64,000 bases of DNA from Grimontia marina (GCF_900060185.1 NZ_FIZY01000001.1:62001-126000); one strand, 5' to 3'. Positions 15,951 to 25,580 are shown, counted from the first letter of the stretch. A program made the numbers and translations. Notes: generated by a model from the sequence alone, not told the origin.

Positions 15951-16688
15951 ATGTGGAAATGGCTTCATCCATATGCCAAGCCCGAGGCAACTTACCAACT
16001 GTGTAACACCTTGTTACCTTGGTTTGCGGTATTGGCAGTACTGTCTCTGATAACCGGTACCATTTGGGGATTGGCATTCGCGCCGTCTGACTATCAACAA
16101 GGTGACAGTTTCCGAATTATCTACATTCATGTTCCTGCAGCAATTTGGTCAATGGGTGCATACATGTCGATGGCAATTGCTGCGTTTATCGGCTTAGTGT
16201 GGCAGATCAAAACCTCTGATTGGGCAGCCGCGGCGATGGCGCCTGTAGGAGCGGTATTCACCTTTATTGCACTGGTGACTGGTGCAATCTGGGGTAAGCC
16301 TATGTGGGGCGCTTGGTGGGTATGGGATGCACGCCTGACTTCTGAGCTTATTCTCCTGTTCCTCTATCTCGGTGTGATCGCGCTTTACAACGCCTTTGAT
16401 GATGACCGCACTGCTGGTCGTGCAGCGGGTATTCTGGCGATTGTGGGGGTGATTAACCTCCCTATCATTCACTTTTCAGTGGAGTGGTGGAACACGCTGC
16501 ACCAAGGCGCATCTATTACTAAGTTTGCCAAGCCTTCCATTGCATCAGAAATGCTATGGCCACTGCTTTTGAATATTCTGGGCTTTGCTATGTTCTTTGG
16601 TGCCGTGTCGCTGATGGGACTGAAAAACAAAATTCTACAACGTGAAGCGCACCGTCCTTGGGTTCGTGAACTGGTTGAGAGGGGATAA
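15951..16688 (+). CDS. ccmC: Heme lyase/handling protein CcmC
   Basis: CcmC binds heme in the periplasmic face of the membrane and loads it onto CcmE. Six hydrophobic segments are visible. The tryptophan-rich WWD-type motif (WGAWWVWDARLTSELIL) lies around residue 120, with conserved histidines in the flanking loops (IHVPAAIWS; IHFSVEWWNTLHQ). The length of 245 residues is normal. The ATG at 15951 is preceded by GAGAGCGAT. ccmD follows after two bases. Confidence 0.96.
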   Translation: MWKWLHPYAKPEATYQLCNTLLPWFAVLAVLSLITGTIWGLAFAPSDYQQGDSFRIIYIHVPAAIWSMGAYMSMAIAAFIGLVWQIKTSDWAAAAMAPVGAVFTFIALVTGAIWGKPMWGAWWVWDARLTSELILLFLYLGVIALYNAFDDDRTAGRAAGILAIVGVINLPIIHFSVEWWNTLHQGASITKFAKPSIASEMLWPLLLNILGFAMFFGAVSLMGLKNKILQREAHRPWVRELVERG

Positions 16689-16690
16689 CT

Positions 16691-16897
16691 ATGCACTTCG
16701 ATTCTTTCTCTGAATTTCTGGCGATGGGTGGTTACGCCGGTTACGTTTGGGGCGCCTTCGGCATTACATTCGTGGCGATGGCTTGGGTTGCATTGGCGAC
16801 CCGTTTCACCCGACGCAAACTGTTTAAAGAAATTAAAAACAAAGTTGCCCGAGAGCAACGTATTAAGAATGCCCAAAAAATGGAGAACACGCTATGA
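16691..16897 (+). CDS. ccmD: Heme exporter small subunit CcmD
   Basis: CcmD is a small single-pass protein needed to release holo-CcmE from CcmC. The 68-residue product begins [20 protein letters not shown], typical of the family, then has one transmembrane helix and a basic cytoplasmic tail. It overlaps ccmE by 4 bases (ATGA). Confidence 0.93.
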   Translation: MHFDSFSEFLAMGGYAGYVWGAFGITFVAMAWVALATRFTRRKLFKEIKNKVAREQRIKNAQKMENTL

Positions 16898-17376
16898 ACC
16901 CGAGACGCAAGAAACGACTGGGGCTGGCTCTTGCACTGGTGTTTGGTGTAGGCGCGACGATTGGATTGGTGCTTTACGCACTGAACCAAAACATGGACCT
17001 ATTCTACACGCCAACTGAACTGGTTAATGGTAAGCCGGATGGCACCAAACCAGAGTTGGGGCAGCGTCTGCGTATCGGTGGCATGGTAGTAACTGACTCG
17101 GTTGATCGTGATCCGGAATCTCTGAAAGTGAGTTTCCGTGTGGCGGATATCGGCCCTGAAGTTACGGTGGAGTTTGAAGGTATTCTGCCTGACCTGTTCC
17201 GAGAAGGTCAGGGTATTGTTGCACAGGGTGTGCTGGTTGATGAACGCACCGTGTTTGCGAATGAAGTCCTCGCAAAACACGATGAAGAATATATGCCACC
17301 TGAAATTGCAGAAGCGATGAGCAAAGGGCATAAACCGCTTGAATACACCGAGCAGCAAAAACAGGGTAGCTACTAA
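16894..17376 (+). CDS. ccmE: Periplasmic heme chaperone CcmE
   Basis: CcmE binds heme covalently through a histidine and hands it to CcmF. The 160-residue protein has a basic N-terminus ([10 protein letters not shown]), one signal-anchor helix and an OB-fold domain. The heme-binding histidine is in [13 protein letters not shown]. It overlaps ccmD by 4 bases, and its stop overlaps the ccmF ATG by one base. Confidence 0.96.
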   Translation: MNPRRKKRLGLALALVFGVGATIGLVLYALNQNMDLFYTPTELVNGKPDGTKPELGQRLRIGGMVVTDSVDRDPESLKVSFRVADIGPEVTVEFEGILPDLFREGQGIVAQGVLVDERTVFANEVLAKHDEEYMPPEIAEAMSKGHKPLEYTEQQKQGSY

Positions 17377-19352
17377 TGATTGCTGAATTAGGGCATTTCG
17401 CCCTTATTATCTCCCTTGGTTTTTCCGTCCTGTTGAGTATTTACCCACTTTTGGGGGCTCACGTCGGAAACCAGGCCATGATGCGTTCTGCGCGTCCACT
17501 GGCTATCGGCATGTTCCTGATGCTATTTATGTCTTTCATTGCATTGAGCTGGGCATTCTACGTTAACGACTTTACGGTCACCTATGTGGCGAGTAACTCA
17601 AACAGTGCCTTGCCTTGGTACTATCGTCTAACGGCAGTCTGGGGGGCGCACGAAGGCTCGTTGCTTCTTTGGGTGCTTATCCAGGCTGGTTGGACACTGG
17701 CCGTTGCCATTTTCAGCCGTGGCATGCCGCTGGAGTCTGTTTCCCGCGTATTGGCAGTAATGGGCATGATTGGTGTCGGCTTCCTGCTGTTCATCATTCT
17801 GACCTCTAACCCTTTTGAACGTACACTCCCTTACTTCCCGGTTGATGGCCGTGATCTCAACCCGCTTCTTCAGGATCCAGGCCTGATTGTTCACCCACCG
17901 ATGCTTTACATGGGTTATGTGGGTTTCTCTGTGGCATTTGCTTTTGCAATCGCCTCTTTGATGGCAGGTCGCCTTGATACGGCGTGGGCACGTTGGTCCC
18001 GTCCTTGGACAACCGCGGCTTGGGTATTCCTTACGCTGGGTATCGCACTGGGCTCTTGGTGGGCTTACTATGAACTTGGCTGGGGCGGTTGGTGGTTCTG
18101 GGATCCAGTAGAAAATGCATCATTTATGCCTTGGCTCGCCGGTACAGCATTAATGCACTCATTAGCAGTGACGGAAAAACGCGGCACGTTCAAAGCGTGG
18201 ACAGTGCTTCTGGCGTTGTCTGCATTCTCTCTGAGCCTGCTTGGTACCTTCTTGGTGCGTTCCGGCGTATTAGTGTCGGTGCATGCGTTTGCCTCTGACC
18301 CTACCCGTGGTTTGTTCATCCTTGCCTTCTTGGTTGTAGTGATCGGTGGTTCGCTGTTGCTTTACGCATTGCGTGCGTCAGAAGTCCGTGTGCGTGGTAA
18401 CTTTGAACTGGTTTCCCGCGAGAACGTTCTGTTGGCGAACAACATTCTGTTGGTTGCAGCTTTGGTGGTTGTCCTGCTTGGCACACTGCTGCCACTGGTT
18501 CACAAACAGCTCGGGTTAGGTTCAGTTTCAATCGGTGAACCGTTCTTTAATCTACTGTTTACCTGGCTCTCTGTGCCATTTGCCTTTTTGCTCGGCATTG
18601 GCCCACTTATCCGCTGGAAACGCGACAACCTGAAGAATGTGAAAAAAGAGTTGCTGTTTAGTGGTGTGCTTTCCGTTGTTCTGGGTGTGGCGCTCGTCTG
18701 GGTTTTCGCTGATGTCTTTATGCCGCTGGCGGCACTGGGTGCTGTGATGGGTCTTTGGGTCATCATTCTGTCTTGCATTGAAGTGTATCAGCGGGCAACG
18801 CACCGTCATGATTTTGTCACCGGTCTGGGTAAATTGGGTCGTAGCCATTGGGCGATGGTGCTTGGTCATATCGGTCTGGCAATCACCGTGCTTGGTATTG
18901 CGATGGTTCAGAATTATGACATAGAACGCGACGTGAAAATGGCACCGGGCGATCGCATTGAACTGCAAGGCTACGATTTCCATTTCGCAGGTCTTCGCGA
19001 TAAAGATGGTCCGAACTATGACGGTTATATCGCGGACTTCGATATTTACCGTGGCGATAAGCGCGTAAACACACTGCATGCTGAGAAACGTTTCTACACG
19101 GTGCAGCGCTCGATGATGACTGAAGCAGCGATTGACCGCGGTTTCACCCGTGATCTTTATGTTGCGATGGGTGAACGTTTAAATGATGGTTCCTGGGCTG
19201 TGCGCATCTACTACAAACCTTTCGTCCGTTGGATTTGGTTGGGTGCATTGGTGATGTCACTGGGTGGCTTACTGGCTATCTCTGACAAACGTTACCGTTT
19301 TCGTAAGAAGGTTCAGTCAGAAGTCTCTGCTGAGCCAGTGAAGGAGGCTTAA
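17376..19352 (+). CDS. ccmF: Cytochrome c heme lyase subunit CcmF
   Basis: CcmF joins heme to apocytochrome c together with CcmH/CcmI. The 658-residue polytopic membrane protein carries the WWD motif GGWWFWDPVENASFMPW near residue 235 and many aromatic-rich membrane segments, with a soluble periplasmic domain near residues 510-620. The length is normal. It begins within the ccmE stop codon and is followed two bases later by ccmG. Confidence 0.97.
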   Translation: MIAELGHFALIISLGFSVLLSIYPLLGAHVGNQAMMRSARPLAIGMFLMLFMSFIALSWAFYVNDFTVTYVASNSNSALPWYYRLTAVWGAHEGSLLLWVLIQAGWTLAVAIFSRGMPLESVSRVLAVMGMIGVGFLLFIILTSNPFERTLPYFPVDGRDLNPLLQDPGLIVHPPMLYMGYVGFSVAFAFAIASLMAGRLDTAWARWSRPWTTAAWVFLTLGIALGSWWAYYELGWGGWWFWDPVENASFMPWLAGTALMHSLAVTEKRGTFKAWTVLLALSAFSLSLLGTFLVRSGVLVSVHAFASDPTRGLFILAFLVVVIGGSLLLYALRASEVRVRGNFELVSRENVLLANNILLVAALVVVLLGTLLPLVHKQLGLGSVSIGEPFFNLLFTWLSVPFAFLLGIGPLIRWKRDNLKNVKKELLFSGVLSVVLGVALVWVFADVFMPLAALGAVMGLWVIILSCIEVYQRATHRHDFVTGLGKLGRSHWAMVLGHIGLAITVLGIAMVQNYDIERDVKMAPGDRIELQGYDFHFAGLRDKDGPNYDGYIADFDIYRGDKRVNTLHAEKRFYTVQRSMMTEAAIDRGFTRDLYVAMGERLNDGSWAVRIYYKPFVRWIWLGALVMSLGGLLAISDKRYRFRKKVQSEVSAEPVKEA

Positions 19353-19354
19353 AG

Positions 19355-19909
19355 GTGAACAAACCTTTACTCTTTATTCCGTTCGCGCTGTTTATGGTGC
19401 TGGTTGGTGTTTTCTTTGTTCAATTAGGCAAAAACGCTGACGGCGATGACCCGACCAAGCTTGAATCTGTGTTGGTAGGTAAGGCAGTGCCAGAGTTTCG
19501 TCTCGAAGATCTGACTCAAGCTGGCAAGCTGTATGATCAGGATATCTTCAAAGGTGAACCCTTACTCCTGAATGTTTGGGCGACATGGTGCCCAACCTGC
19601 TATGCCGAGCATACTTACCTGAATGAGTTAGCTGCAAATGGTGTAAAAATAATTGGACTTAACTATAAAGACGATCGCGTAAAAGCGATCGGCTGGCTGA
19701 ACCAGTTGGGTAACCCGTACTTGATCAGCCTGTTTGATGGTAACGGTATGTTGGGCCTGGATCTTGGTGTATATGGCGCGCCAGAGACTTTCCTTATCGA
19801 CGCCAATGGAGTGATTCGCTACCGTCATGTCGGTGATGTGAACGACAGAAACTGGAACGACACTTTGGGCCCAATGTATGAGCAAATGCTGGCGGAGGCA
19901 AAAGGCTGA
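19355..19909 (+). CDS. ccmG: Thiol:disulfide interchange protein CcmG (DsbE)
   Basis: CcmG is a membrane-anchored periplasmic thioredoxin that keeps the apocytochrome CXXCH cysteines reduced. An N-terminal anchor helix (about residues 5-24) precedes the thioredoxin fold, with the active site WATWCPTCYAEH. The start is GTG 19355, with AAGGAGG nine bases upstream inside the end of ccmF. The 184-residue length is normal. Its stop abuts the ccmH ATG (TGATG). Confidence 0.96.
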   Translation: MNKPLLFIPFALFMVLVGVFFVQLGKNADGDDPTKLESVLVGKAVPEFRLEDLTQAGKLYDQDIFKGEPLLLNVWATWCPTCYAEHTYLNELAANGVKIIGLNYKDDRVKAIGWLNQLGNPYLISLFDGNGMLGLDLGVYGAPETFLIDANGVIRYRHVGDVNDRNWNDTLGPMYEQMLAEAKG

Positions 19910-20400
19910 TGAAACGTTTTCTGTTAGCAATCATGCTGGCTGCGAGTGCAGCGTTTTCTGTGTCGGCGGCCATTGAAGTGTATGAGTTCGATACACCTGA
20001 GCAGGAAGAAGCCTTTAAAAAATTGGGCAAAGAGTTGCGCTGTCCTAAGTGTCAGAACAACAACATCGCAGACTCGAATGCTGGTCTGGCTCAGGACCTT
20101 CGTTTGAAGGTTTATGAAATGCTCAAGCAAGGTAAGAACGAAGACGAGATTGTCGATTATATGGTTGACCGTTACGGCAATTTCGTCACTTATAACCCGC
20201 CAGTGACAGCCTCAACCTTCATTCTTTGGGCTGGTCCGGCATTGTTTGTGGTGGGGGGCTTTACCGTTTTAGTGATGCGTAGTCGCAAGCCAAAAGTGAA
20301 AACAGCAAAAGCAGAACTTGACAGCGAAGAGCAAGCGCGTCTAGATGCGTTGCTCAACGAAGAGTCTGCAGATAATAAAAATAAGGATAACAACGGATGA
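19909..20400 (+). CDS. ccmH: Cytochrome c maturation protein CcmH (CcmL/NrfF type)
   Basis: CcmH is an anchored periplasmic thiol oxidoreductase acting with CcmG on apocytochrome c. The 163-residue protein has a cleavable signal (AASAAFSVSAA), the family motif LRCPKCQNNNIADSNAGLA with its redox pair, and a C-terminal membrane helix. It corresponds to the N-terminal part of the larger E. coli CcmH; the CcmI part is the separate next gene. It overlaps ccmI by 4 bases. Confidence 0.95.
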   Translation: MKRFLLAIMLAASAAFSVSAAIEVYEFDTPEQEEAFKKLGKELRCPKCQNNNIADSNAGLAQDLRLKVYEMLKQGKNEDEIVDYMVDRYGNFVTYNPPVTASTFILWAGPALFVVGGFTVLVMRSRKPKVKTAKAELDSEEQARLDALLNEESADNKNKDNNG

Positions 20401-21611
20401 CTGAAATGTGGTTCTGGCTGATCACAGCCTTAATGATTGTGGTCTCTGTTGGCTTATTTGTTCTGCCGATTTACCGCGGTAAAGAACAGGACGAAGCGGC
20501 AAGCCGCGATGAACTCAACAAAGCCTTCTTCCGTGATCGTATGGAAGAGCTTAATGAAGAAGCCGATGAAGGTTTGGTAGAAAACCAGAACGAATTGGCG
20601 GTAGAGCTCAAGCAGTCGCTGTTGGATGATATTCCAGCGAGTGAGAAATCAGCGACACAAAGCAAAGTTCCGTTTGTCGTCTTGGTGCCAGGTATCCTTA
20701 TCATGATTGCGATGAGCTATGGTCTATACAGCACCATGGGTAACTATCGTGAAGTGGTTTCCTGGCAGGAAACAGCATCTCGTTTACCTGAACTTTCCCG
20801 TCGCTTGATGGCCGATACCAATGAGCCGATGACTGATCAGGAAATGGCTGATCTGACATTGTCTCTTCGCACTAAACTTCAGCAGACGCCTGATGATGCG
20901 ATGGGATGGTTACTGCTTGGTCGTATTGGTTTGGCGAACCGTGATGTGCAAACTGCAGAAGGCGCGATGGCAAAAGCCTATAACCTGATGCCTGACGACA
21001 GCGACGTGAAGCTGGGTTATGCACAATCATTGATGTTGTCGGGTGACGAGCAAAACAGCAATACCGCACGCAACTTGCTGCGCGAAGTGATCAGAGTCGA
21101 TCACGGTAACCTTCAAGCGTTCTCTTTGCTGGCCTTTGATGCTTTTGAGCGCGGAGCTTATGAAGAAGCTGTGGCTGCTTGGTCAACCATGAAACAACTG
21201 CTGCCAGCGGACGATCCACGTATCTCTATGCTGGAGCGCAGCATTCAACGTGCAGAAGCACAAATGGGCGCTGGCGAAGGACAATCCGTCTCTGTGACAA
21301 TTTCGCTGGATGAACAAGTCCAATTGCCAAGCGAAGGTGTATTGATTGTATCGGTTCACTCTGCGGACGGTGCGCCTATGCCTGTGGCAGCAAAGCGTTT
21401 GCCGTTGAGCCGCTTCCCAGTAGAAGTTGAACTGACAGATGCGGACAGTATGATCCCAGAGCGCTTGATGTCTTCATTGCCAGAGGTGATGGTGAAAGCC
21501 CGCATCGACAACGACGGCAACGTAATGACCCGCGACGGTGATTGGTTTGGTGAAACCGACCCGTTTGAGCTCGGCGGAAGTTCACAGTTAGTGATTAACC
21601 AAAAGCAGTAA
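20397..21611 (+). CDS. ccmI: Cytochrome c maturation TPR protein CcmI
   Basis: CcmI is the apocytochrome c chaperone of the heme ligation complex. Two membrane segments at the N-terminus (about residues 3-25 and 97-116) flank a cytoplasmic leucine-rich loop; TPR-like repeats follow (about 150-290), then a C-terminal beta-rich domain. The 404-residue length fits. It is the last ccm gene and is followed by a hairpin terminator. Confidence 0.94.
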   Translation: MTEMWFWLITALMIVVSVGLFVLPIYRGKEQDEAASRDELNKAFFRDRMEELNEEADEGLVENQNELAVELKQSLLDDIPASEKSATQSKVPFVVLVPGILIMIAMSYGLYSTMGNYREVVSWQETASRLPELSRRLMADTNEPMTDQEMADLTLSLRTKLQQTPDDAMGWLLLGRIGLANRDVQTAEGAMAKAYNLMPDDSDVKLGYAQSLMLSGDEQNSNTARNLLREVIRVDHGNLQAFSLLAFDAFERGAYEEAVAAWSTMKQLLPADDPRISMLERSIQRAEAQMGAGEGQSVSVTISLDEQVQLPSEGVLIVSVHSADGAPMPVAAKRLPLSRFPVEVELTDADSMIPERLMSSLPEVMVKARIDNDGNVMTRDGDWFGETDPFELGGSSQLVINQKQ

Positions 21612-21639
21612 GTGATTTATACTGCCAAAATAATGACAA

Positions 21640-21667
21640 AAGGCTGGTGATAACCAGCCTTCTTTTT
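21640..21667 (+). terminator. Intrinsic terminator after ccm operon
   Basis: The stem AAGGCTGGT / ACCAGCCTT with a short loop is followed by CTTTTT. It lies 28 bases after the ccmI stop and 23 bases before mlaA. Confidence 0.85.
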
Positions 21668-21690
21668 ACTCAAATGGAATACATATAACA

Positions 21691-22479
21691 ATGTGGAAAC
21701 AACTTATTCTGGCAGTTGGTGTGCTGGTTTTACTGAGTGGTTGTGCCCAATCCCCGGAAGACTTACAGGCTGACGCTGAAACCAATGCTGAATTCGACAT
21801 TTCTCATCCCAATGATCCTTTTGAAGGCTTCAACCGAGCGATGTGGACTGTTAACTACGACTACCTCGACCCTTATGTAGCGAAACCTGTGTCGTTGGCT
21901 TATGTCAACTATGTACCGAGCTGGACGCGAACGGGTATCTCTAATTTCCTCAGTAACCTTGAAGAGCCCGCAAGCATGGTTAACAGCATTGTGATGCTTG
22001 ATGGCGAAGCCGCTCTCACTCACTTTAACCGGTTTTGGCTAAATACCGTGTTTGGTCTTGGTGGTTTAATTGATATCGCTTCGGCAGCCAATCTTCCTAA
22101 AATTTCTGACCGCCAATTTGGCGATGCAATGGGTTATTACGACGTTGGGCAAGGCCCCTACTTTATGTTCCCGGTCTATGGTCCTATCACTTTAAGGGAA
22201 GGGGCAGGGGATGTTGTCGATGGCTTATATCCACCACTGTCATTACTAACGCTCCCACAATCTATTCTTAAATGGCTGTTTGAAGGGATGGAAGACAGGG
22301 CCGCGCTGGTTCAACAGGAAAGTTTGTTGACTAATTCTCCTGACCCTTATGCTTTCGCACGAGATGCCTACCTTCAGAACAAAGAGTTTAAGGCTCGCGG
22401 TGGAAAAGCAGCAGATTTGGCAGAGCCTGATGACAGTTATCTGGATGACGATTTGCTCGACGAAATCGACGATTACTAA
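21691..22479 (+). CDS. mlaA: Outer-membrane lipid asymmetry lipoprotein MlaA (VacJ)
   Basis: MlaA removes misplaced phospholipids from the outer leaflet of the outer membrane and passes them to MlaC. The 262-residue protein has a lipoprotein signal with lipobox LLSGC (Cys at residue 18), then the family motifs NDPFEGFNRAMW, RFWLNTVFGLGGLIDIA and GPYFMFPVYGP. The acidic tail is common in Vibrio homologues. It is a single gene between two terminators, and the neighbouring fadL genes face it convergently. Confidence 0.95.
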   Translation: MWKQLILAVGVLVLLSGCAQSPEDLQADAETNAEFDISHPNDPFEGFNRAMWTVNYDYLDPYVAKPVSLAYVNYVPSWTRTGISNFLSNLEEPASMVNSIVMLDGEAALTHFNRFWLNTVFGLGGLIDIASAANLPKISDRQFGDAMGYYDVGQGPYFMFPVYGPITLREGAGDVVDGLYPPLSLLTLPQSILKWLFEGMEDRAALVQQESLLTNSPDPYAFARDAYLQNKEFKARGGKAADLAEPDDSYLDDDLLDEIDDY

Positions 22480-22493
22480 GAAATTAGCAAAGA

Positions 22494-22520
22494 AATGCCA
22501 CTCGATTGAGTGGCATTTTT
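22494..22520 (+). terminator. Bidirectional terminator between mlaA and fadL
   Basis: The stem ATGCCACTC / GAGTGGCAT is followed by TTTTG on the plus strand and preceded by an A-rich stretch. It can serve both mlaA (plus) and the convergent fadL (minus, ending at 22543). Confidence 0.8.
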
Positions 22521-22542
22521 GTCTCTGGGATTTGTTCAACTC

Positions 22543-23853
22543 TTAGAAGCGGTAAGTTGCCTGAACACCTGCCAGCCATACGTTGCCAGAGGTTTGACCT
22601 TCGAAAGAACCGCCGAAGAAAGAAGGGAACACCTCTTCTAATTCCTCGTTTCTTGGCTCTTTTACATTGGCATCTTTAGCATGAATATAAGTGAAACCAG
22701 CATCTAGAGTTAGATTCTCAGAGTAGTTGTATCCTGCTCCTAAACTCAACCACAGACGATCGGTTTCTGGAATAGTTATAGTACGGTTGGTGTCATCCAC
22801 CGCAGACGTGTCATATGCAACACCTGAACGCAGTTGAGTTTTGGTGTTTAGCTGATAAGTGGCACCTACGGCAAAGCGATAGTTATCTTTCCAGTTTTCT
22901 TGTTTAACCAGCTGAGTAGGCTCACGGAGTGAAGGAATATTTGCTTCCAGTTTTTCGAAAGTACTCCAGTCAGTCCAGTTGATGCTTGCGTGTACCGCAA
23001 TGGTATCAGTCAATTGATGGAAACTTGCAATGTCTGCTGTTGCAGGCAAAGTCAGAGCCATACTGCCATCATATTTGATCATGTCTTGAAGTGGAGATCC
23101 ATTGACCAAGTTGAACCCCCAACCTTGAGCAAAACCATTAAGATCTAAATCTACTTCCGAGCGATAGTTAAAACCCAGACGATTGTCTTCATTGATCTGC
23201 CAGGCTGCACCTGCCTGCCAACCCCATGTGGTGTCGTCACCTTCCATGTATTTGAGAGTGGTGCCTTTTGGGGCTAAAAAACCACCGGAACTTTTAGCTC
23301 CAATGCTTCCTTCGCCCATCACATAGCGAACACCTGCACCAACAGAGAATTGGTCGTTAATTTTGTATGCGATGTTTGGATTGATTTCCATGGTCATTAC
23401 TGACGCTTCATTACCAAACTGGGTGCCTTTAAAAGTGTCATCCAGCTTAGTATGCATGCCGAAGTTAGAGCTCAGTGCCAGACCCAGATAAACCTTCTCG
23501 TTCAATTGATGAGAGAAATAGAAGTTTGGAATAAAGGCTGAATCTGCAAAATCTTTAGATGAAGTAGCAGTTTTGTCACCAGTTAAGCTGGTGTTTGTGC
23601 CTTCTACATCCACGTTTGGATCAACGTAGATAAGGCCAGTAGAAACCTGGGTGCCGTCGAGGTAAGTCATCATGGCTGGGTTGCGGAATTGGGCTGATGC
23701 ATTATCCGCCATTGCAGCTTCACCAGCGTATGCACGGCCAAGACCAGTTGCAGAATACTCCGCCAGTTGAAAACCTGCTGCGATTGCAGAGGTTGAAGAA
23801 AGAGAGCCAAGTGCTGCGGCAATTGCCAGCGGGAGAAGTTTGTTCTTGTTCAT
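22543..23853 (-). CDS. fadL: Long-chain fatty acid outer-membrane porin FadL, copy 1
   Basis: This FadL/OmpP1-family beta-barrel takes up long-chain fatty acids or other hydrophobic molecules. I place the start at ATG 23853, giving a standard signal peptide (MNKNKLLPLAIAAALGSLSS..., cut near AIAA). The mature N-terminus AGFQLAEYSATGLGRAYAGEA contains the FadL hatch motif with the NPA segment (RNPAMMTYLDG). The 436 residues end in aromatic F, typical of barrels (QATYRF). An upstream in-frame TTG (23913) would add 20 residues before the signal and is unlikely. A second FadL follows upstream in tandem. Confidence 0.92.
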   Translation of the reverse strand: MNKNKLLPLAIAAALGSLSSTSAIAAGFQLAEYSATGLGRAYAGEAAMADNASAQFRNPAMMTYLDGTQVSTGLIYVDPNVDVEGTNTSLTGDKTATSSKDFADSAFIPNFYFSHQLNEKVYLGLALSSNFGMHTKLDDTFKGTQFGNEASVMTMEINPNIAYKINDQFSVGAGVRYVMGEGSIGAKSSGGFLAPKGTTLKYMEGDDTTWGWQAGAAWQINEDNRLGFNYRSEVDLDLNGFAQGWGFNLVNGSPLQDMIKYDGSMALTLPATADIASFHQLTDTIAVHASINWTDWSTFEKLEANIPSLREPTQLVKQENWKDNYRFAVGATYQLNTKTQLRSGVAYDTSAVDDTNRTITIPETDRLWLSLGAGYNYSENLTLDAGFTYIHAKDANVKEPRNEELEEVFPSFFGGSFEGQTSGNVWLAGVQATYRF

Positions 23854-24170
23854 TAGAGTATTTACTTGATTATTGTGGTCGGTACAGGGTACTGACAGGT
23901 AATCAATATGCAATTTTGATGATAGGGGGATAATGTATTTAGATAAATATATCGAAGTATTAATGCATTTCAGTAAAAGATACTTAATTTTCGGTGGTTT
24001 GTAACAGGTGTACGCTGAGTTTCGGCGAACACGTGTTAATTATAAATGCCAGTTAAGCGCACTAGTGTAAGCTGAAAAGCCTTGGTGTTACTGAAGTTGT
24101 TTGCGTTAGGACTTATTTGAGCGAACAAGAAGGGGAGCATATGCTCCCCTTTGATATAGCTGTGTCCCGT
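23854..24170. other. 317-base gap between the two fadL genes
   Basis: No gene is seen. It holds the promoter region of fadL copy 1 (minus strand), AT-rich around 23930-24000, and near its right end the palindromic hairpin at 24131-24150 that ends copy 2. I found no convincing FadR site here. Confidence 0.7.
24131..24150 (-). terminator. Palindromic hairpin after fadL copy 2
   Basis: AGGGGAGCATATGCTCCCCT is a perfect 20-base palindrome 21 bases beyond the stop of fadL copy 2. The U-tract on the minus strand is poor (TTCTTG) while the plus strand reads TTTGAT, so termination strength is uncertain. Confidence 0.55.
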
Positions 24171-25394
24171 TTAGAACTTGTAGCTGTACTGGATACCGTA
24201 CAGCCATGCATTTGCACGGGTGGTGGCGTTTACGCTTGTAATACCGTTGGTTTCTTCAACTTTGATGTCTTCACCCATCAGGTAAGTCACACCCAAATCG
24301 ATATTAGCGCTCTTGCTCCAGTTGTAAGTTAGACCAGCAGAAAGCCATTGACGGTCTGAGTCTGGAACGGAAATAGACTTGTCTTTATCCTGTGCGCTGG
24401 TGTCATACATGTAGCCTGCACGCAAAGTCCAGTCTTGATTTACCGTGTAAGTACCACCGATCGAGTAATGCCAGCCATCTTGCCAGTTATATTCGTTAAG
24501 CTCGGTGCCATTGGTGGTAGCAAGCTTGTCGAAGGTATTCCATTCGATCCATTGCACTGAGTAATGAACAGCAACCTGTTTATTCAACTGATGGAAGCCA
24601 GAGAACTCAGCAATGTCCGGTAGGCGCATAATTAGTTCGCCACCGATGTTTGCAAAACCTGGCATGAACATCATTTCACCATCAGCCTTGATATCTGGGC
24701 TATTACGATAGCTCAAGCCAAACCGATTATCTTGATTCAATTCGTAAACGACGCCAGCATTCCAGCCAAAGCCTTCACCTTCTGCGTCAACATCCAACAG
24801 ATTATCGCCCCAAAGTAAGCCAGAACGTTTCAACTTTCCTGAGCCAGTGATGTAGTCAACACCTGCGCCGATGCTAAATTGATCATTGATACGGTAAGAA
24901 CCACTAAGGCCGAAATTGACGGTTTTTAGGTCTGTCAGACCACCAAACTCGTTGGCTGCGTAATCATTGCCAAATTCAGTCTTAGTACCGAAATTTGAGT
25001 AAATGCCTAAACCAACTGAAAATTTTTCATTGATTGGATGAATGTAGAACAGGTTTGGGACATAAGATGTATCGCCAATCTGCTCATCTGCAAGAGATGT
25101 ATATGTGCTCTCAGGTGCAGCAGCCAAACCATACTTAGCATCTTTAACAACAACATCAGTATCAATTGCCACAACACCCAACGACAACTCTGGAGAGTCA
25201 AACATTGCCATTGCTGCTGGGTTACGTGCCATTACAGATGCGTTATCTGCGATCACTGCATCACCAGCAAATGCTCGGCCTAGACCAGTTGCGGATTGGC
25301 CATTGAGTTGGAAGCCAGCAGCCAGTGCTGACGTGGAGCTCGCTGCAACAGCCATTGCCACTGCTGAGCGGATAAACAGACGCTTCTTATTCAT
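24171..25394 (-). CDS. fadL: Long-chain fatty acid outer-membrane porin FadL, copy 2
   Basis: This is a second FadL-family porin of 407 residues. It has a signal peptide ending ASSTSALA before AGFQLNGQSATGLGRAFAGDA, the conserved NPAAM segment and the C-terminal aromatic signature (YGIQYSYKF). It is clearly paralogous to copy 1 but differs in loops and is 29 residues shorter, so substrates may differ. The ATG at 25394 is the natural start. A FadR half-site lies about 100 bases upstream. The two copies are in tandem but separated by a hairpin, so they probably have separate promoters. Confidence 0.92.
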   Translation of the reverse strand: MNKKRLFIRSAVAMAVAASSTSALAAGFQLNGQSATGLGRAFAGDAVIADNASVMARNPAAMAMFDSPELSLGVVAIDTDVVVKDAKYGLAAAPESTYTSLADEQIGDTSYVPNLFYIHPINEKFSVGLGIYSNFGTKTEFGNDYAANEFGGLTDLKTVNFGLSGSYRINDQFSIGAGVDYITGSGKLKRSGLLWGDNLLDVDAEGEGFGWNAGVVYELNQDNRFGLSYRNSPDIKADGEMMFMPGFANIGGELIMRLPDIAEFSGFHQLNKQVAVHYSVQWIEWNTFDKLATTNGTELNEYNWQDGWHYSIGGTYTVNQDWTLRAGYMYDTSAQDKDKSISVPDSDRQWLSAGLTYNWSKSANIDLGVTYLMGEDIKVEETNGITSVNATTRANAWLYGIQYSYKF

Positions 25395-25490
25395 AGTATG
25401 AATTAATCCGATTAAGTTTATAATTCTTCTGGTGTTTTATGCTTGTTTTTAAGCAGCGCGGATTCTATTGTGAAGGTAGCGAATTGGAAA

Positions 25491-25501
25491 TCTGACCAGT
25501 T
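25491..25501. promoter_or_regulatory. Possible FadR half-site upstream of fadL copy 2
   Basis: TCTGACCAGTT matches one full arm of the FadR consensus AACTGGTCNGACCAGTT; the other arm (TGGAAA) does not match. It is about 100 bases upstream of the fadL ATG. fadL is a known FadR target in enterics and Vibrio; this particular site is inference. Confidence 0.4.
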
Positions 25502-25557
25502 ATCACACATTGTTTGGTAACCGTGTCATAAGTTACTAGATGTCTGTTATTTTTTAG

Positions 25558-25580
25558 AAAAAAAGGGAGCATAAGCTCCC
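25558..25580 (-). terminator. Intrinsic terminator of sigma/DUF3379 operon
   Basis: On the minus strand the stem GGGAGC-TTAT-GCTCCC is followed directly by seven T. It starts 23 bases after the DUF3379 stop. Confidence 0.85.

Noticed and set aside
23870-23910. FadR-like sequence upstream of fadL copy 1 (ACCTGTCAGTACCCTGT)
   Set aside because: It aligns to the FadR consensus only with a one-base shift between arms, so I do not call it.
23854-23913. TTG start adding 20 residues to fadL copy 1
   Set aside because: It would place a non-signal sequence before a normal signal peptide; ATG 23853 is preferred.
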